Notes: generated by a model not told the origin, from the sequence alone. Counted from the first letter of the stretch, positions 33,569-43,036 are shown. The stretch is 64,000 bases of DNA from Gammaproteobacteria bacterium (GCA_024275915.1 JAJRYG010000058.1:1-64000), one strand, 5' to 3'. Made by a program: numbers and translations.

Positions 33569-33617
33569 AGCTCCTCATGCGGTCAGCCGCTATACCCTGA
33601 TACCGATGGGGGAGTCG

Positions 33618-34517
33618 ATGGGTTTCAACGAACAACAGCAGAAAAAAGATCAGCCTACCGCCAAGAGTCTGGTCACCGGTTCGATCCGGCTGGTCTCCCT
33701 GCCGGAAGTCTGCCTTCGGGTCAACGAGATGCTCGACGACCCCGATACCTCGGCCAGTGATTTTGGCCAGGTCATCAGTCAGGACACGGGACTGACCGCC
33801 CGTCTGCTGAAAATCGTCAACAGTTCCTTCTATGGTTTTTCTTCACGGGTCGAAACCGTTTCCCGTGCCGTGGCCATCATTGGTCTGCGAGAACTGCGCG
33901 GCCTGGTGATTGCCGCCTCGGCCGTGGAAATCTTCTCCCGCATCCCCACCGAGGTACTCAACATGGTGCGTTTCTGGCGCCACAGCGTGTATTGTGGTGT
34001 GGTGGCACGGCTGCTGGCCGAACGCTGTCATGTGCTGCACAGCGAGCGCCTTTTCGTCGCCGGCCTGCTGCACGACATTGGCAAGCTCATCATCTGTAAC
34101 CGCCTGCCCGACCAGGCTCGTCTTCTGCAGGACAAAATCAACGCGCGCGAAGGGCTGGATTTTGAAATCGAACAGGACATGCTCGGCTTCGATCATGCCG
34201 AAGTGGGAGGCGAGTTGCTCAGCAGCTGGCTAATGCCCCAGTCTCTGATCAATGCGGTGCGCTACCACCATTTTCCGGGCGATGCCGGGGAGTTTGAAAT
34301 CGAAGTGGCCATCGTCCACATTGCCAATGCCATGACCGGCATGGCCGAGCAGGGCCTGGATGTGGACGTGGAAATGCTCATTCAGCCGGTGGACGAGAAG
34401 GCCTGGGAGACCCTGGGGCTGGACGAATCGGTCATGCCGCAGCTGTTTGCCGATGCCGGGACCAAATTTGGCGAGGCGCTGGATCTGGTGTTGCCGCAGA
34501 ATATTCCGGGAGGGTAA
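33618..34517 (+). CDS. HDOD domain signalling protein
   Basis: The ATG at 33618 is preceded by GGGGGAG; the ATG at 33606 is the alternative (303 residues). The product has 299 residues. The HDOD domain covers most of it: IRLVSLPEVCLRVNEMLDDP, GLTARLLKIVNSSFYGF and LRELRGLVIAASAVEIFSR, all typical. The domain resembles HD phosphohydrolases (a LLHDIGKLIICN segment is retained) but HDOD proteins are usually non-enzymatic and act in signalling. It is single, co-oriented with the DUF302 gene and converges with the DUF805 gene. Confidence 0.85.
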   Translation: MGFNEQQQKKDQPTAKSLVTGSIRLVSLPEVCLRVNEMLDDPDTSASDFGQVISQDTGLTARLLKIVNSSFYGFSSRVETVSRAVAIIGLRELRGLVIAASAVEIFSRIPTEVLNMVRFWRHSVYCGVVARLLAERCHVLHSERLFVAGLLHDIGKLIICNRLPDQARLLQDKINAREGLDFEIEQDMLGFDHAEVGGELLSSWLMPQSLINAVRYHHFPGDAGEFEIEVAIVHIANAMTGMAEQGLDVDVEMLIQPVDEKAWETLGLDESVMPQLFADAGTKFGEALDLVLPQNIPGG

Positions 34518-34528
34518 GCGGGGAAGAA

Positions 34529-34549
34529 CTGCCCCCCTTCAGGGGGCAG
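34529..34549. terminator. Hairpin between convergent HDOD and DUF805 genes
   Basis: CTGCCCCC and GGGGGCAG form an 8 bp stem with loop CTTCA, placed 12 bp after one stop and 10 bp before the other. There is no T-run on either strand, so termination efficiency is uncertain, but a shared bidirectional terminator is plausible. Confidence 0.45.
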
Positions 34550-34558
34550 CGAAGCTGA

Positions 34559-35104
34559 TCAATAGGTGCCCATGTTGCCGGCAGTCATCGAGGCGGAAAA
34601 CATGACCGATCCGATAACCATGCCAAAGTAGAGAATCCCCACGATCCAGGCAGCAACCACGACACCGGTGCTGTTGGGTGGAGGTGGATTACCGTAGCGA
34701 TTGGGGCCGAGTGTACCTCGCGCAAACAGCAGGTAAAGGGCAAAGAATACATTGATGAACGGGATTATATTGAGCAGGAGCAGCCAGCCGGTCTTGTCCA
34801 GGTCATGCAGGCGCTGGATCCCCAGCATGATCATGATGACGAGGATGGCCAGATAGAGTATGACCATGATACCCACGGCCGCACCACTCATGGTCTGTGG
34901 ATCGGCTCCACCGGTCATCATGGCGGCGCCTCCACCGAGGATCCCCATCAGCAACATGCCGACGAACAAGACGCCGATGGTGTAGACAAAATAACGTAGC
35001 CGGCCAAGCCGCCCGGCGAAGGAAAAGACGTTGATTTGCCCATATTCCCCGCCTGGATCGGCAACCGTGGCATTGGGTGTTGTGTAAGGTGTGGTTTCAC
35101 TCAT
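34559..35104 (-). CDS. DUF805 family membrane protein
   Basis: From the ATG at 35104 (AGGAGAAAGAAGG ahead) the protein has 181 residues. DUF805 features: FSFAGRLGRLRYFVYTIG, then hydrophobic spans at about 40-60 and 75-95, the RLHDLDKTGWLLLLNIIP motif, and GPNRYGNPP. An extra C-terminal membrane segment follows (VVVAAWIVGILYFGMVIGSV). These are inner-membrane proteins of unknown function. The gene is alone between HDOD and the MoxR operon. Confidence 0.85.
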   Translation of the reverse strand: MSETTPYTTPNATVADPGGEYGQINVFSFAGRLGRLRYFVYTIGVLFVGMLLMGILGGGAAMMTGGADPQTMSGAAVGIMVILYLAILVIMIMLGIQRLHDLDKTGWLLLLNIIPFINVFFALYLLFARGTLGPNRYGNPPPPNSTGVVVAAWIVGILYFGMVIGSVMFSASMTAGNMGTY

Positions 35105-35354
35105 CCTTCTTTCTCCTGTTTTGATTCTTTTATTCCTGAAACTCCCCAAGTTCCACCTCCACCGGGGGGGGTGGGGCAGATGGGCTTACCTTATCAAGAA
35201 GACAGCGGACGGGAAACTGCAAAACGCAATTTTTTGCGGTCTGTTCAGGGGCGATCAGGCCGGTCAAAAAGCAAGGGTGAGGGGATGGCGTTGTCCGTGG
35301 CCTGCCTGAAGGAAGTTCCGGGAAGGACTTTGCCCGCATCCTGTCGAACCTGCA

Positions 35355-36668
35355 TCACAGTAGACCACCGGCCTTGATGTCGAGGTACTGGTTGACCAGC
35401 GAGACCGAAAGGTTCTGCGGGTTGACGTCCAGGCACAGTACGCCGGTGTTGCGGATCTGGGTGACGGCCTGTTCGCGCTGCAGCAGGTAGTCACGGGTGG
35501 CGGCGTGGCGCAGGGCCTGGTTGAAGTCGTCGATGGGCCGTTCCAGTTCCTGGTCCAGGGCCTGTTCGCGCATGCTGGCCACCAGAACCAGGTGGCGCTG
35601 GCGCAGCAGACGAATGGCGGGGATCAGTTCCACGTTGTCTTCATCGCGCAGGTTGGTGAGAAGCACCACCAGGGCACGTTTCTTTTGCCGCACCAGCAGG
35701 CGGGTGGCGGCTTCAGCGTAGTCGGGCACTTCGGTGCTGGGCTGCAGGTCGTAGAGGGTGTTGAACAGGTGGTTGATGCGGGTGCTGCCCTTGACCGGCT
35801 TGAGCCAGCGTTCGTTGCCACTGAAACTGCCAAAGCCCACACCGTCACCCTGACGCAGGGCTACCCAAGCCAGCAGCAGGATGGCATTGAGGCTGTGATC
35901 GAAGTGGGACAGCTCGCTGTCGCGGGCCAGCATGCGGTAGCCGCAGTCGAGCAGGAAGATGATTTCCTGATCCCGCTCTTCTTGGTATTCGCGCGAGATC
36001 AGCTTGCGCAGGCGCGAGCTGGCTTTCCAGTCGATCTGGCGCAGGGGATCGCCATCGCGGTATTCGCGCAGCTGGTGAAAGTCCTGGCCCTCGCCGCGGC
36101 GGCGTTGCCGGCGGATGCCCATCTGACTGAGGCGGTTGTCGGCTGCCAGCAGGGTGTACCTGGCCACGGCGGCAAAGTTGGGGTAGACGCGCAGGGTTTC
36201 GTGGCGGGGCAGGCGAATGTTGCGCCGCCACAGCCCCAGGGGTGAGTGCAGGCGCAGCTGGATGAGGGGAAAGGCCAGTTCGCCCCGTTCGAGCGGAGTG
36301 ACCCGGTAGCGGTGCTCAATGAAACCCTCGGCAGGCAGCGTGAGGGTGACGGGCAAATCCTCTGCCTGCATGCTGGCCGGATGATGGTCATGCAGATCCA
36401 GGGTCAGGGGTTTGCCGGTGTGGGACAGACGCAGGCTGATTCGGTCTTCCACCCCCAGGGCCAGGGAACCGGGCAGGTGACGCCGTACCTCGGGAACCGG
36501 CAGGCGCCAGGCCTGCACGGCATCGAGGGTGGCGACCAGCATGGCCAGGGCAAACAGCGTCCACCAGGCAGATTGCAGGGCGGGGTACTGACTGGCGGCA
36601 AAAGGGAACAGTAGCGCAGCCAGCATCAATGCAGCCAGCACCAGTAATAATCGGCGTGTCGGCATCAT
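35355..36668 (-). CDS. DUF58 (VWA-like) membrane protein of the MoxR operon
   Basis: This 437-residue protein has two membrane segments near the N-terminus (about 5-25 and 33-52) and a DUF58 domain: GEGQDFHQLREYRDGDPLRQ, IDWKASSRLRKLISREYQEE and FLLDCGYRM, a VWA-like fold. The DUF58 proteins are partners of MoxR ATPases. It is the last gene of a six-gene minus-strand operon and overlaps the moxR stop by 4 bp. The complex is thought to act in envelope or protein maturation; the target is not known here. Confidence 0.88.
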   Translation of the reverse strand: MMPTRRLLLVLAALMLAALLFPFAASQYPALQSAWWTLFALAMLVATLDAVQAWRLPVPEVRRHLPGSLALGVEDRISLRLSHTGKPLTLDLHDHHPASMQAEDLPVTLTLPAEGFIEHRYRVTPLERGELAFPLIQLRLHSPLGLWRRNIRLPRHETLRVYPNFAAVARYTLLAADNRLSQMGIRRQRRRGEGQDFHQLREYRDGDPLRQIDWKASSRLRKLISREYQEERDQEIIFLLDCGYRMLARDSELSHFDHSLNAILLLAWVALRQGDGVGFGSFSGNERWLKPVKGSTRINHLFNTLYDLQPSTEVPDYAEAATRLLVRQKKRALVVLLTNLRDEDNVELIPAIRLLRQRHLVLVASMREQALDQELERPIDDFNQALRHAATRDYLLQREQAVTQIRNTGVLCLDVNPQNLSVSLVNQYLDIKAGGLL

Positions 36669-37657
36669 TGGCGCGGCGCGTCCACCTTGTTGAGCAGGGC
36701 TTCGAGCACATGGTCCGCATCGTGGCCTTCCAGTTCCAGCTCCGGTGCCAGCATGATGCGGTGGCGCAGGGCGGGCAGGGCCACGGCCTTGATGTCGTCG
36801 GGGGAGACGAAGTCGCGCCCGGCCAGCAGGGCGGCAGCGCGGGCGGCACGGATCAGGGCGATACCGCCACGGGGACCAGCACCGACATTGATGCCCTGCC
36901 AGTCGCGGCTGGCGCGGACGATGCGCACGGCATAGTCCACCACCTGCTTGTCCACCTGCAGGTGGGCGCTGATCTGTTGCAGGCTGAGGATGCTGTCCGG
37001 TTTCACCAGCGGCGTGATCTGGCTGACGTCGAGGCTGTCGCCCACGGCGCCATGGGTGACCTGACTGACCAGATGCTGTTCCTGGGATTCGTCCGGGTAA
37101 TCGATGAGGATTTTCAGCAAAAAGCGATCCAGCTGGGCCTCGGGCAGGGGGTAGGTGCCTTCCTGTTCCAGCGGGTTCTGGGTGGCCAGAGTCATGAAGG
37201 GCCGCGGCACGTCCAGGGCCTTGCCTTCCAGGGTCACCTGACCTTCCTGCATCACCTCCAGCAGGGCCGACTGGGTCTTGGCTGGGGCGCGGTTGATCTC
37301 GTCGGCCAGCAGCAGGTAGGTGAATACCGGGCCCTTGCGAAGGTTGAACTGGGCGTTGTTGATGTCGTACATGACGTGGCCGGTAACATCGGTGGGCATC
37401 AGATCCGGGGTAAACTGGATGCGGCTGAACTGGCCGTTGAAACAGCGGGCCAGGGCACGCACCAGCAGGGTCTTGCCCAGCCCCGGTACCCCCTCGATGA
37501 GCACATGGCCGGCGCTGAGCAGGCCGATCAGCACCTGGTCGATGACCGTCTGCTGACCAATCATGGCCTTGCCGATCTCCTCGCGCAGCCGGCGGGTAAG
37601 GGCATGAGCCTGGTTGAACTGTTCTTCGGTCGGGACGGGGTGGGTTTCCATGGTCAT
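36665..37657 (-). CDS. MoxR-type AAA+ ATPase
   Basis: This 330-residue protein has Walker A GVPGLGKT at residues 56-63, Walker B LLLADE at 115-120 followed by INRAPAKTQSALLE, and the typical TQNPLEQEGTYPLPEAQLDRF sensor-1 segment. MoxR ATPases are chaperone-like motors working with VWA-domain partners, here probably the DUF58 protein. It is encoded between the DUF4350 and DUF58 genes, overlapping each by 4 bp. The operon arrangement resembles many Pseudomonas and Xanthomonas relatives. Confidence 0.93.
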   Translation of the reverse strand: MTMETHPVPTEEQFNQAHALTRRLREEIGKAMIGQQTVIDQVLIGLLSAGHVLIEGVPGLGKTLLVRALARCFNGQFSRIQFTPDLMPTDVTGHVMYDINNAQFNLRKGPVFTYLLLADEINRAPAKTQSALLEVMQEGQVTLEGKALDVPRPFMTLATQNPLEQEGTYPLPEAQLDRFLLKILIDYPDESQEQHLVSQVTHGAVGDSLDVSQITPLVKPDSILSLQQISAHLQVDKQVVDYAVRIVRASRDWQGINVGAGPRGGIALIRAARAAALLAGRDFVSPDDIKAVALPALRHRIMLAPELELEGHDADHVLEALLNKVDAPRQ

Positions 37658-38829
37658 AGTCGTTTCCTGATGCGTTCCAGTTTTTCGATGAGTCGGGTGA
37701 ATTCCCGGTGGTGCCGGCTAACGGGCTCGTTTGGTACCAGGCCCAGCAACTGCCGGGCCTCGTCGATGCCCAGCCCGCCGAGCTGGGCGATGTGTGCGAC
37801 TTTTTCTTCTGCGCTCATGCCGGCCCAGGCCGGATGGCGATGCAGGGCGGTGTGCTCCAGGGCCTCGCGCACCGCTTCGACCAGGCGTGCCAGCTGGCGC
37901 TGTTTCCAGAGGAAATGGCCGTTGGCCTCGATGTGTTCCATGATGCGTCGGCGCACCGGCGGGGGCTGTTGTTGCAGGGGGCCAAAGCGGGGCAGCTTCG
38001 ACCACAGCCAGAGCAGCAACAGTAGGGCCGCGGCGATCACCGCTTCACGGGCGTGGTCCCACAGCCAGCGCCACAGGGGCGGCATGTCGTTGCTGCTCAT
38101 CAGCCAGACATGGCGGGCGTTTTCCACCAGCGCGTAGAGAAACCGGGCGTGGTCGTATTCGCCGAGGCGCCGGAATTCGAGAAAATGCATGCCCGACAGC
38201 ACGGTAATGCGGCCCCGACCCAGGCGGCGCTGCAGCAGGGCGATGCCCTGTCCGGTATCGATGACGAAGTCACCGCGGCGGGCGCCATGGAGGAAGAAGG
38301 CGGGGTTGAACTGCACCTGCAATTCCTTGCCGTGGCCGGGCAGGCGGGCTCTGCTGACTCGCTCGTCCTGATCCTTGTCCAGCAGATAGCGCACCGACAG
38401 TCCCAGGGCGTCGAGCAGGGGGTCGCGCACCCTGACTCGCACAAGGAGAGGACCGTCCTCGGCCTGCTTTTCATATTCTTCCGGCACCACATGGGCCACG
38501 GTCACGACCAGATGGCCGCCGGCCTTCACCCAGTCGAGCAGTGCCTGACTGTGTCTTTCTCCCAGAGTCTGGCGGTCGGAGCTGATCAGCAATACATCAC
38601 CAGGCCGGGGCTTTTCCTGCATATCCTTGATGCTGTCGATGGGGCGGGTTGGTACGCCCATGGTGGTGAGAAATCGCTCGGCAGCCAGCAAGGGGTTGCG
38701 GGCCGCCTCGCCCTGCAGGCCAACGGGCAGGATGATTTCCTTCTTGACCAGGTTCTGGGACAGCCAGAAGCCCAGCAGCACCAGCAGCAGGAAAACGAGC
38801 ACGCTGATGATCGTGGCGCTACGACTCAT
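37654..38829 (-). CDS. DUF4350 domain membrane protein
   Basis: This 391-residue protein has an N-terminal membrane segment (ATIISVLVFLLLVLLGFWL), a periplasmic DUF4350 domain (RPIDSIKDMQEKPRPGDVLL, LLDWVKAGGHLVVTVAHVVP) resembling glutamine-amidotransferase-like folds, then a second membrane segment near residue 265 (AVIAAALLLLLWLWSKL) and a helical cytoplasmic tail. Function unknown; its place in MoxR operons is standard. It overlaps the upstream DUF4129 gene by 11 bp and moxR by 4 bp. Confidence 0.8.
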   Translation of the reverse strand: MSRSATIISVLVFLLLVLLGFWLSQNLVKKEIILPVGLQGEAARNPLLAAERFLTTMGVPTRPIDSIKDMQEKPRPGDVLLISSDRQTLGERHSQALLDWVKAGGHLVVTVAHVVPEEYEKQAEDGPLLVRVRVRDPLLDALGLSVRYLLDKDQDERVSRARLPGHGKELQVQFNPAFFLHGARRGDFVIDTGQGIALLQRRLGRGRITVLSGMHFLEFRRLGEYDHARFLYALVENARHVWLMSSNDMPPLWRWLWDHAREAVIAAALLLLLWLWSKLPRFGPLQQQPPPVRRRIMEHIEANGHFLWKQRQLARLVEAVREALEHTALHRHPAWAGMSAEEKVAHIAQLGGLGIDEARQLLGLVPNEPVSRHHREFTRLIEKLERIRKRL

Positions 38830-40306
38830 GCACGGCCTCCTGCTCGAAGTACTGCGGCCATTGCTGCAACAGTGGCTGAACGGTCTGCTCGTCCAGCGGA
38901 CGATGACCGTAGGCCAGCGCCAGCCAGGCCCGGGTCAGCGTTTCCAGGTAGCGGGTCTTGCCCGCTGGCAGGCGGGCCTGTCTGACTGCCTGCATCACAT
39001 CAGCCTCGGTCATGCTGTCGTGCAGGGCGAGGTGATCCAGATTGATCAGCCGGCTCAGGCTGCCGCGGTAGAGCAGCCCCAGGGCCTGGCGGTGATCACC
39101 GTGCTGCCACAGGCGGCGGGCCTCGGCGCTGATGTCATCGGGCAGGGTTTCGGGTTGCAGTTCCTTGCCAAACAGGTGGCTGGGCGGTGGCGGGCACGTT
39201 TGCTTGTCGGGACGGCGCAGGCCGGTCAGCAGGTGGCTGTAGTTGACGAGGAAATACACCAGCACGGCCAGTACGGTGAGGATCACCAGCAGCTTGAGGC
39301 TGTCGGCAAACCACAGGCTGATACCCGGCAGCTGCAGCGGTTCGGAATCACGCTCGCTATCCTCGAAGCCCGCCCAGCTCTTTGGCAGCCAGATTGTCAT
39401 GGTCTGCATGGTGGCGAATTCTTCGCTGGCGAGGATCTCGCCGATCACCCGCCGGGATTCATCGGCAGGCAGCCGGTCGGCGGGAGGATCCCCGGCCAGC
39501 ACCGGCCCGGGGTGGATGGCGCTCAGGCCCACCAGCAGCAGGATCACAGCGGCCGTCTTGAGCCCCTGCAGACGCTGCGCCAGCCGGCGCAGGCCGATTT
39601 CGATGTCCCAGGCTTCCAGTTCGGTACGACGGTTGATGTAGAGCATGAAGCCGCCTGCAACATAGAAGGGTTCCACGGCGAGCATCGCCAGCAGGTACAG
39701 GCTGCTGGTCATGACTTCGACCCAGTAGGATGAGGTGTCGGAGAAGAAATCCAGCATGCTGTCCAGCCCCAGGTTGGCCGGCAACAGCATGTAGATCAGG
39801 CCATACAGGGCCAGGGTAAAAAAGGCTTCCATGTGCACGCAGATGATCAACAGCCAGATGGCATGGCCACGGGCACGGCTGGCAAGGAGCCGGCTACGTT
39901 CCCGCCGCTTGCGGCCCTTGAGTCCTTCGAGTTGCCACAGGGGCAGGGCAAAGCTGCGGGTTGGCATGAAGCGCAAAAAGGTCAGTTGCCAGAGCAGGCC
40001 GCTGCGGAACATGGCCGGGATCTGCCGCAGGGTGTCGCCGACACGCGGGGTTTCATCAAACAGCTCACGGCTGAAGACGTGCAGCAGAATGCGGTCATAC
40101 AGGGGTTTGAGCCACCAGACGATGAAGCCGACTATCCACATCATGTCCTTGAAGACAATGCACAGGACGACGAACAGGGGCAACAGAAAGGCCAGCCAGG
40201 TCTTGTAGGCAATCCGCCAGTGGGCCTGCACCAGGCGCAGGCCAAGGTCCATGGCCTCGCGATGGTGGCGATGGCGGATGGCGATGGTGATCCTATCGAG
40301 TTGCAT
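38819..40306 (-). CDS. DUF4129 domain membrane protein
   Basis: From the ATG at 40306 (14 bp inside the preceding gene) there are 495 residues; a TTG four codons upstream is the alternative. Several membrane segments lie in the first 230 residues (TWLAFLLPLFVVLCIVFKD and others), one more near 335. The C-terminal part has WQHGDHRQALGLLYRGSLSR and ETLTRAWLALAYGHRPLDE, the DUF4129 signature that in relatives ends transglutaminase-like proteins. It probably forms the membrane part of the MoxR system. Function unknown. Confidence 0.8.
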   Translation of the reverse strand: MQLDRITIAIRHRHHREAMDLGLRLVQAHWRIAYKTWLAFLLPLFVVLCIVFKDMMWIVGFIVWWLKPLYDRILLHVFSRELFDETPRVGDTLRQIPAMFRSGLLWQLTFLRFMPTRSFALPLWQLEGLKGRKRRERSRLLASRARGHAIWLLIICVHMEAFFTLALYGLIYMLLPANLGLDSMLDFFSDTSSYWVEVMTSSLYLLAMLAVEPFYVAGGFMLYINRRTELEAWDIEIGLRRLAQRLQGLKTAAVILLLVGLSAIHPGPVLAGDPPADRLPADESRRVIGEILASEEFATMQTMTIWLPKSWAGFEDSERDSEPLQLPGISLWFADSLKLLVILTVLAVLVYFLVNYSHLLTGLRRPDKQTCPPPPSHLFGKELQPETLPDDISAEARRLWQHGDHRQALGLLYRGSLSRLINLDHLALHDSMTEADVMQAVRQARLPAGKTRYLETLTRAWLALAYGHRPLDEQTVQPLLQQWPQYFEQEAVHES

Positions 40307-41270
40307 GGCGGCCCGCAAAGAGGAAATAGATCAGCACCATCAGCCACAGGCCAAGGCCCACGGCATATTTGACCATTGGGCTGAACAGGGGAGAAGAGGA
40401 CCAGAAGGCCTCGACCATGGCGGCAAGGATGAACATGCCGGCAGTGCCGTACATGATGTAGAGGGCGCCCAGGGTTTCTTCGCGCAGGGCACGCAGGCGC
40501 GTACGCCGTCCCGGGGCGATCAGCGCCATGCCCAGTTGCAGCCCGGCGGCCCCCGACAGAACGATGGCATTGAGTTCCAGCGCACTGTGACCGGCGACGA
40601 AGCCCCAGAAGGTCTCGATGAAGCCCAGCTGGGTGAGGTGTCCGGCAATGGCGCCGATGTAGATGCCATTGAAGATGATGTAGAACAGGCTGCCAAGCCC
40701 CAGCAGCAGGCCACCGGCAAAGGTCTGAAAGCCGATGCCGGTGTTGTTCTTGATGTAGAAGCCGAACATCATCAGATCCGAGTCGGCGGCCCGTTCGGCC
40801 GTGCGTCCCACCCGCTCGGGGCTGGCCGGATCGTACATGGTTTCGATCTGGCGCAGGCTGCCGCCGTCGAGCACCGTGTAGACCATGTCGGGATCGACCT
40901 GGATGGCCACCAGCATGCCCACCAGTGGCAGGTAGAACAGCAGCGCGCTGGTCAGCACCAGCTTCCAGCGTGCACGCACGGCGGCGGGGAAGTCGGCAAG
41001 CAGGTAGCGGGCCATGTCGTGGCCAAAGTGGCGCTGGTTGCCATAGAGCCTCTGGTGGCCCAGCACCACCAGCCGGTTGAGGCGGTTGATCAGCTGATGG
41101 CTGTACAGGCGCGAACGGGCCAGGGCCAGGTGCTGGCAGGTCTGCCGATAAAGGCTGGCAAAGTCACCACGGGGCGGGGCGGTTCTCGTGCCCGTGGCGG
41201 TTTTTTCCAGCCAGGCCTCCAGTTGCTGCCAGCTGGCTTCGTGGCTGGCGATGAACTGTTCCTGGTTCAT
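40293..41270 (-). CDS. SpoIIM (stage II sporulation protein M)-like membrane protein
   Basis: This 325-residue protein belongs to the SpoIIM family, which is widespread in non-sporulating bacteria and typical of MoxR operons. Hallmarks: an N-terminal helical part (RLYSHQLINRLNRLVVLGHQ), then several membrane segments with FGFYIKNNTGIGFQTFAGGL and GHSALELNAIVLSGAAGLQL. In Bacillus SpoIIM acts in peptidoglycan remodelling during engulfment; the role in gammaproteobacteria is unknown. It overlaps RDD by 4 bp and the DUF4129 gene by 14 bp. Confidence 0.87.
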   Translation of the reverse strand: MNQEQFIASHEASWQQLEAWLEKTATGTRTAPPRGDFASLYRQTCQHLALARSRLYSHQLINRLNRLVVLGHQRLYGNQRHFGHDMARYLLADFPAAVRARWKLVLTSALLFYLPLVGMLVAIQVDPDMVYTVLDGGSLRQIETMYDPASPERVGRTAERAADSDLMMFGFYIKNNTGIGFQTFAGGLLLGLGSLFYIIFNGIYIGAIAGHLTQLGFIETFWGFVAGHSALELNAIVLSGAAGLQLGMALIAPGRRTRLRALREETLGALYIMYGTAGMFILAAMVEAFWSSSPLFSPMVKYAVGLGLWLMVLIYFLFAGRHATR

Positions 41271-42001
41271 GTGCGGGCCTGTTTGTCGCTGTCGGGACGC
41301 TTGCCCATCAGCCAGTTGGCCATGCCCTGCAGGGTCTGCACCGGCTGGCGTGCAGGCTCGACCAGCGGCACGGTGAGCAGGGCCAGCTCCCGTGCCCGTT
41401 CTTCGGTGAGGCTTCGGCTGCGCTGGGCAAAGGCGATGATGGCCTGCTGCTCTTCGAGGCTCAGTGGCCAGTCGGGGCGTAGCGGCGGCACCTCGGGCAG
41501 ATCGGGTGCTTCGGGGATGGCCTGAACATAGATTACCAGGCTGCCGGCGGCCAGATCACCGAGGCGCTTGAAATCCCGGTTGAGCATCATGCTCAGCAGC
41601 CCGAAGCCGTAGGCCAGGGGCAGAAAATCCACCACCCGCAACAGGTTGCGGATCAATGAGGCGCTCCAGCCGATGGGGGTGCCGTCGTCATGGATGACGC
41701 GGATGTCATAGGCGCGTTTGCCCGGCGTCTGGCCGTCGCGCAGCACCTCGAACAGCACCGGGTAGAACCACTCGACGATGAACGTGGCGATCAGGAACAG
41801 GCCGGTTCCGGTGTCGCCCAGCAGCATCAGCGTCAGGCCCAGCAGAAGGTAGATGACGGCGCGGATCAGCAGGTCGATCAACCAGGCCGCGGCCCGGGGC
41901 ACGATACCGGCTACCGGCAGGTGCAGTTCGATGCCTTCGGGTGTCTGCACCGCGTGCATGGTATCGATGGCTGGGGTGGCGGAAGCGCTGTTCAGGGTCA
42001 A
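41267..42001 (-). CDS. RDD family membrane protein, first gene of the MoxR operon
   Basis: The product has 244 residues from a TTG at 42001, with AAAAAGGAT very close ahead; the ATG at 41959 (MHAVQTPEGIELHL) is an alternative and better matches the usual RDD N-terminus. Three or so membrane segments carry RAAAWLIDLLIRAVIYLLLG (the R-D-like start of RDD), GKRAYDIRVI and the final R-L-G-D-L-A-A-G-S pattern. RDD proteins are small membrane proteins of unclear, possibly transport-related, function. It leads the six-gene overlapping operon. Confidence 0.82.
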   Translation of the reverse strand: MTLNSASATPAIDTMHAVQTPEGIELHLPVAGIVPRAAAWLIDLLIRAVIYLLLGLTLMLLGDTGTGLFLIATFIVEWFYPVLFEVLRDGQTPGKRAYDIRVIHDDGTPIGWSASLIRNLLRVVDFLPLAYGFGLLSMMLNRDFKRLGDLAAGSLVIYVQAIPEAPDLPEVPPLRPDWPLSLEEQQAIIAFAQRSRSLTEERARELALLTVPLVEPARQPVQTLQGMANWLMGKRPDSDKQART

Positions 42002-42084
42002 ATCCTTTTTTTATTATTCGTTCTCGTTGCCGGCAAAGTGTACCATTTGCAGGGAATCTGTGAAGCCGGGTACACAACGACGCC

Positions 42085-42112
42085 GTGCAGGAAGTACAAA
42101 TGTCGTGAGAGG
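42085..42112 (+). repeat. Short dispersed repeat, copy 1
   Basis: GTGCAGGAAGTACAAATGTC then GTGAGAGG (28 bp) matches the sequence at 60819-60846 at about 23 of 28 positions, both in intergenic DNA. Likely a small extragenic repeat, but two copies are weak support. Confidence 0.4.
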
Positions 42113-42253
42113 GCAGGGATGCCCGAAACGACCGCAGGCCGTCAAGCCGAGACAGGGGAGCCCTTCACGGCATCGGACTGTCCATGACGGGCATCGGGCG
42201 TTGGGTGAGTCGGCGTTTGCCCGGCACACAGACCAACAGCACAGGAAAAAAAC

Positions 42254-43036
42254 ATGAACGCCATCGACGAGTTATTGGAAATCATGCAACGGCTGCGGGA
42301 TCCCCGGTCGGGCTGTCCCTGGGATCGGCAGCAAACCTACCGTTCTCTGGTGCCCTACACGCTGGAAGAAGCCTACGAGGTGGCCGATGCCATCGAGCAG
42401 AACGACCTGGCCCACCTGCCCGACGAACTGGGCGATCTGCTGTTCCAGGTGGTGTTCTACGCCCAGATTGGCAAGGAAGAAGGGCGTTTCGATTTCGACG
42501 CCGTGGCCCGGCACATCTGCGACAAGCTGGTGCGCCGCCACCCCCATGTGTTCGCCGACGAGACGGTGGAGTCGGCCGAGCAGCAGACCGAGGCCTGGGA
42601 AATGCACAAGCGCCGAGAACGCGAGCAAAAAGGCGGCGAACAGGCGCCGGGCATTCTCGATGGTGTCAGCCTGGCCCTGCCGGCCCTGAGCCGGGCCGCC
42701 AAGCTGCAGCGCCGCGCCGCCCGGGTGGGCTTCGACTGGCCCGATGTCGGCGACGTCATCGCCAAGCTGCACGAGGAACTGGCCGAGGTGCAGGCTGAAA
42801 TCGAGACCGGCCACAAGGCACGCCAGCAGGAAGAAATCGGCGACCTGCTGTTCGCCTGTGTCAACCTGGCCCGGCATCTGGACGTGGATCCGGAAACGGC
42901 CCTGCGCGAGGCCAGTGGCAAGTTTGAACGACGTTTTCGCAAGGTAGAACAGGCCCTTGGCGGCCAGGCCGGTTTCGCAACCGCCAGCCTCGAAGACATG
43001 GAGGCGGCCTGGCAGCAGGCAAAGGCCAACGATTGA
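42254..43036 (+). CDS. mazG: Nucleoside triphosphate pyrophosphohydrolase MazG
   Basis: This 260-residue protein (E. coli MazG 263) has two tandem MazG domains: RLRDPRSGCPWDRQQTYRSL, then EEAYEVADAIEQNDLAHLPD and ELGDLLFQVVF in the first; KLHEELAEVQAEIE and EEIGDLLFACVNLARHL in the second. The acidic E-x-x-E and E-x-x-D metal ligands are present. It hydrolyses noncanonical and canonical NTPs to NMP and PPi and influences ppGpp pools. Its TGA stop at 43034-43036 lies within the terminus of element copy G, so the native C-terminus may have been reshaped by the element. Confidence 0.94.
   Translation: MNAIDELLEIMQRLRDPRSGCPWDRQQTYRSLVPYTLEEAYEVADAIEQNDLAHLPDELGDLLFQVVFYAQIGKEEGRFDFDAVARHICDKLVRRHPHVFADETVESAEQQTEAWEMHKRREREQKGGEQAPGILDGVSLALPALSRAAKLQRRAARVGFDWPDVGDVIAKLHEELAEVQAEIETGHKARQQEEIGDLLFACVNLARHLDVDPETALREASGKFERRFRKVEQALGGQAGFATASLEDMEAAWQQAKAND

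Noticed and set aside
36629-38137. Open frame of 502 codons on the plus strand over DUF58/MoxR/DUF4350
   Set aside because: Antisense to three overlapping genes with clear domains; no similarity.
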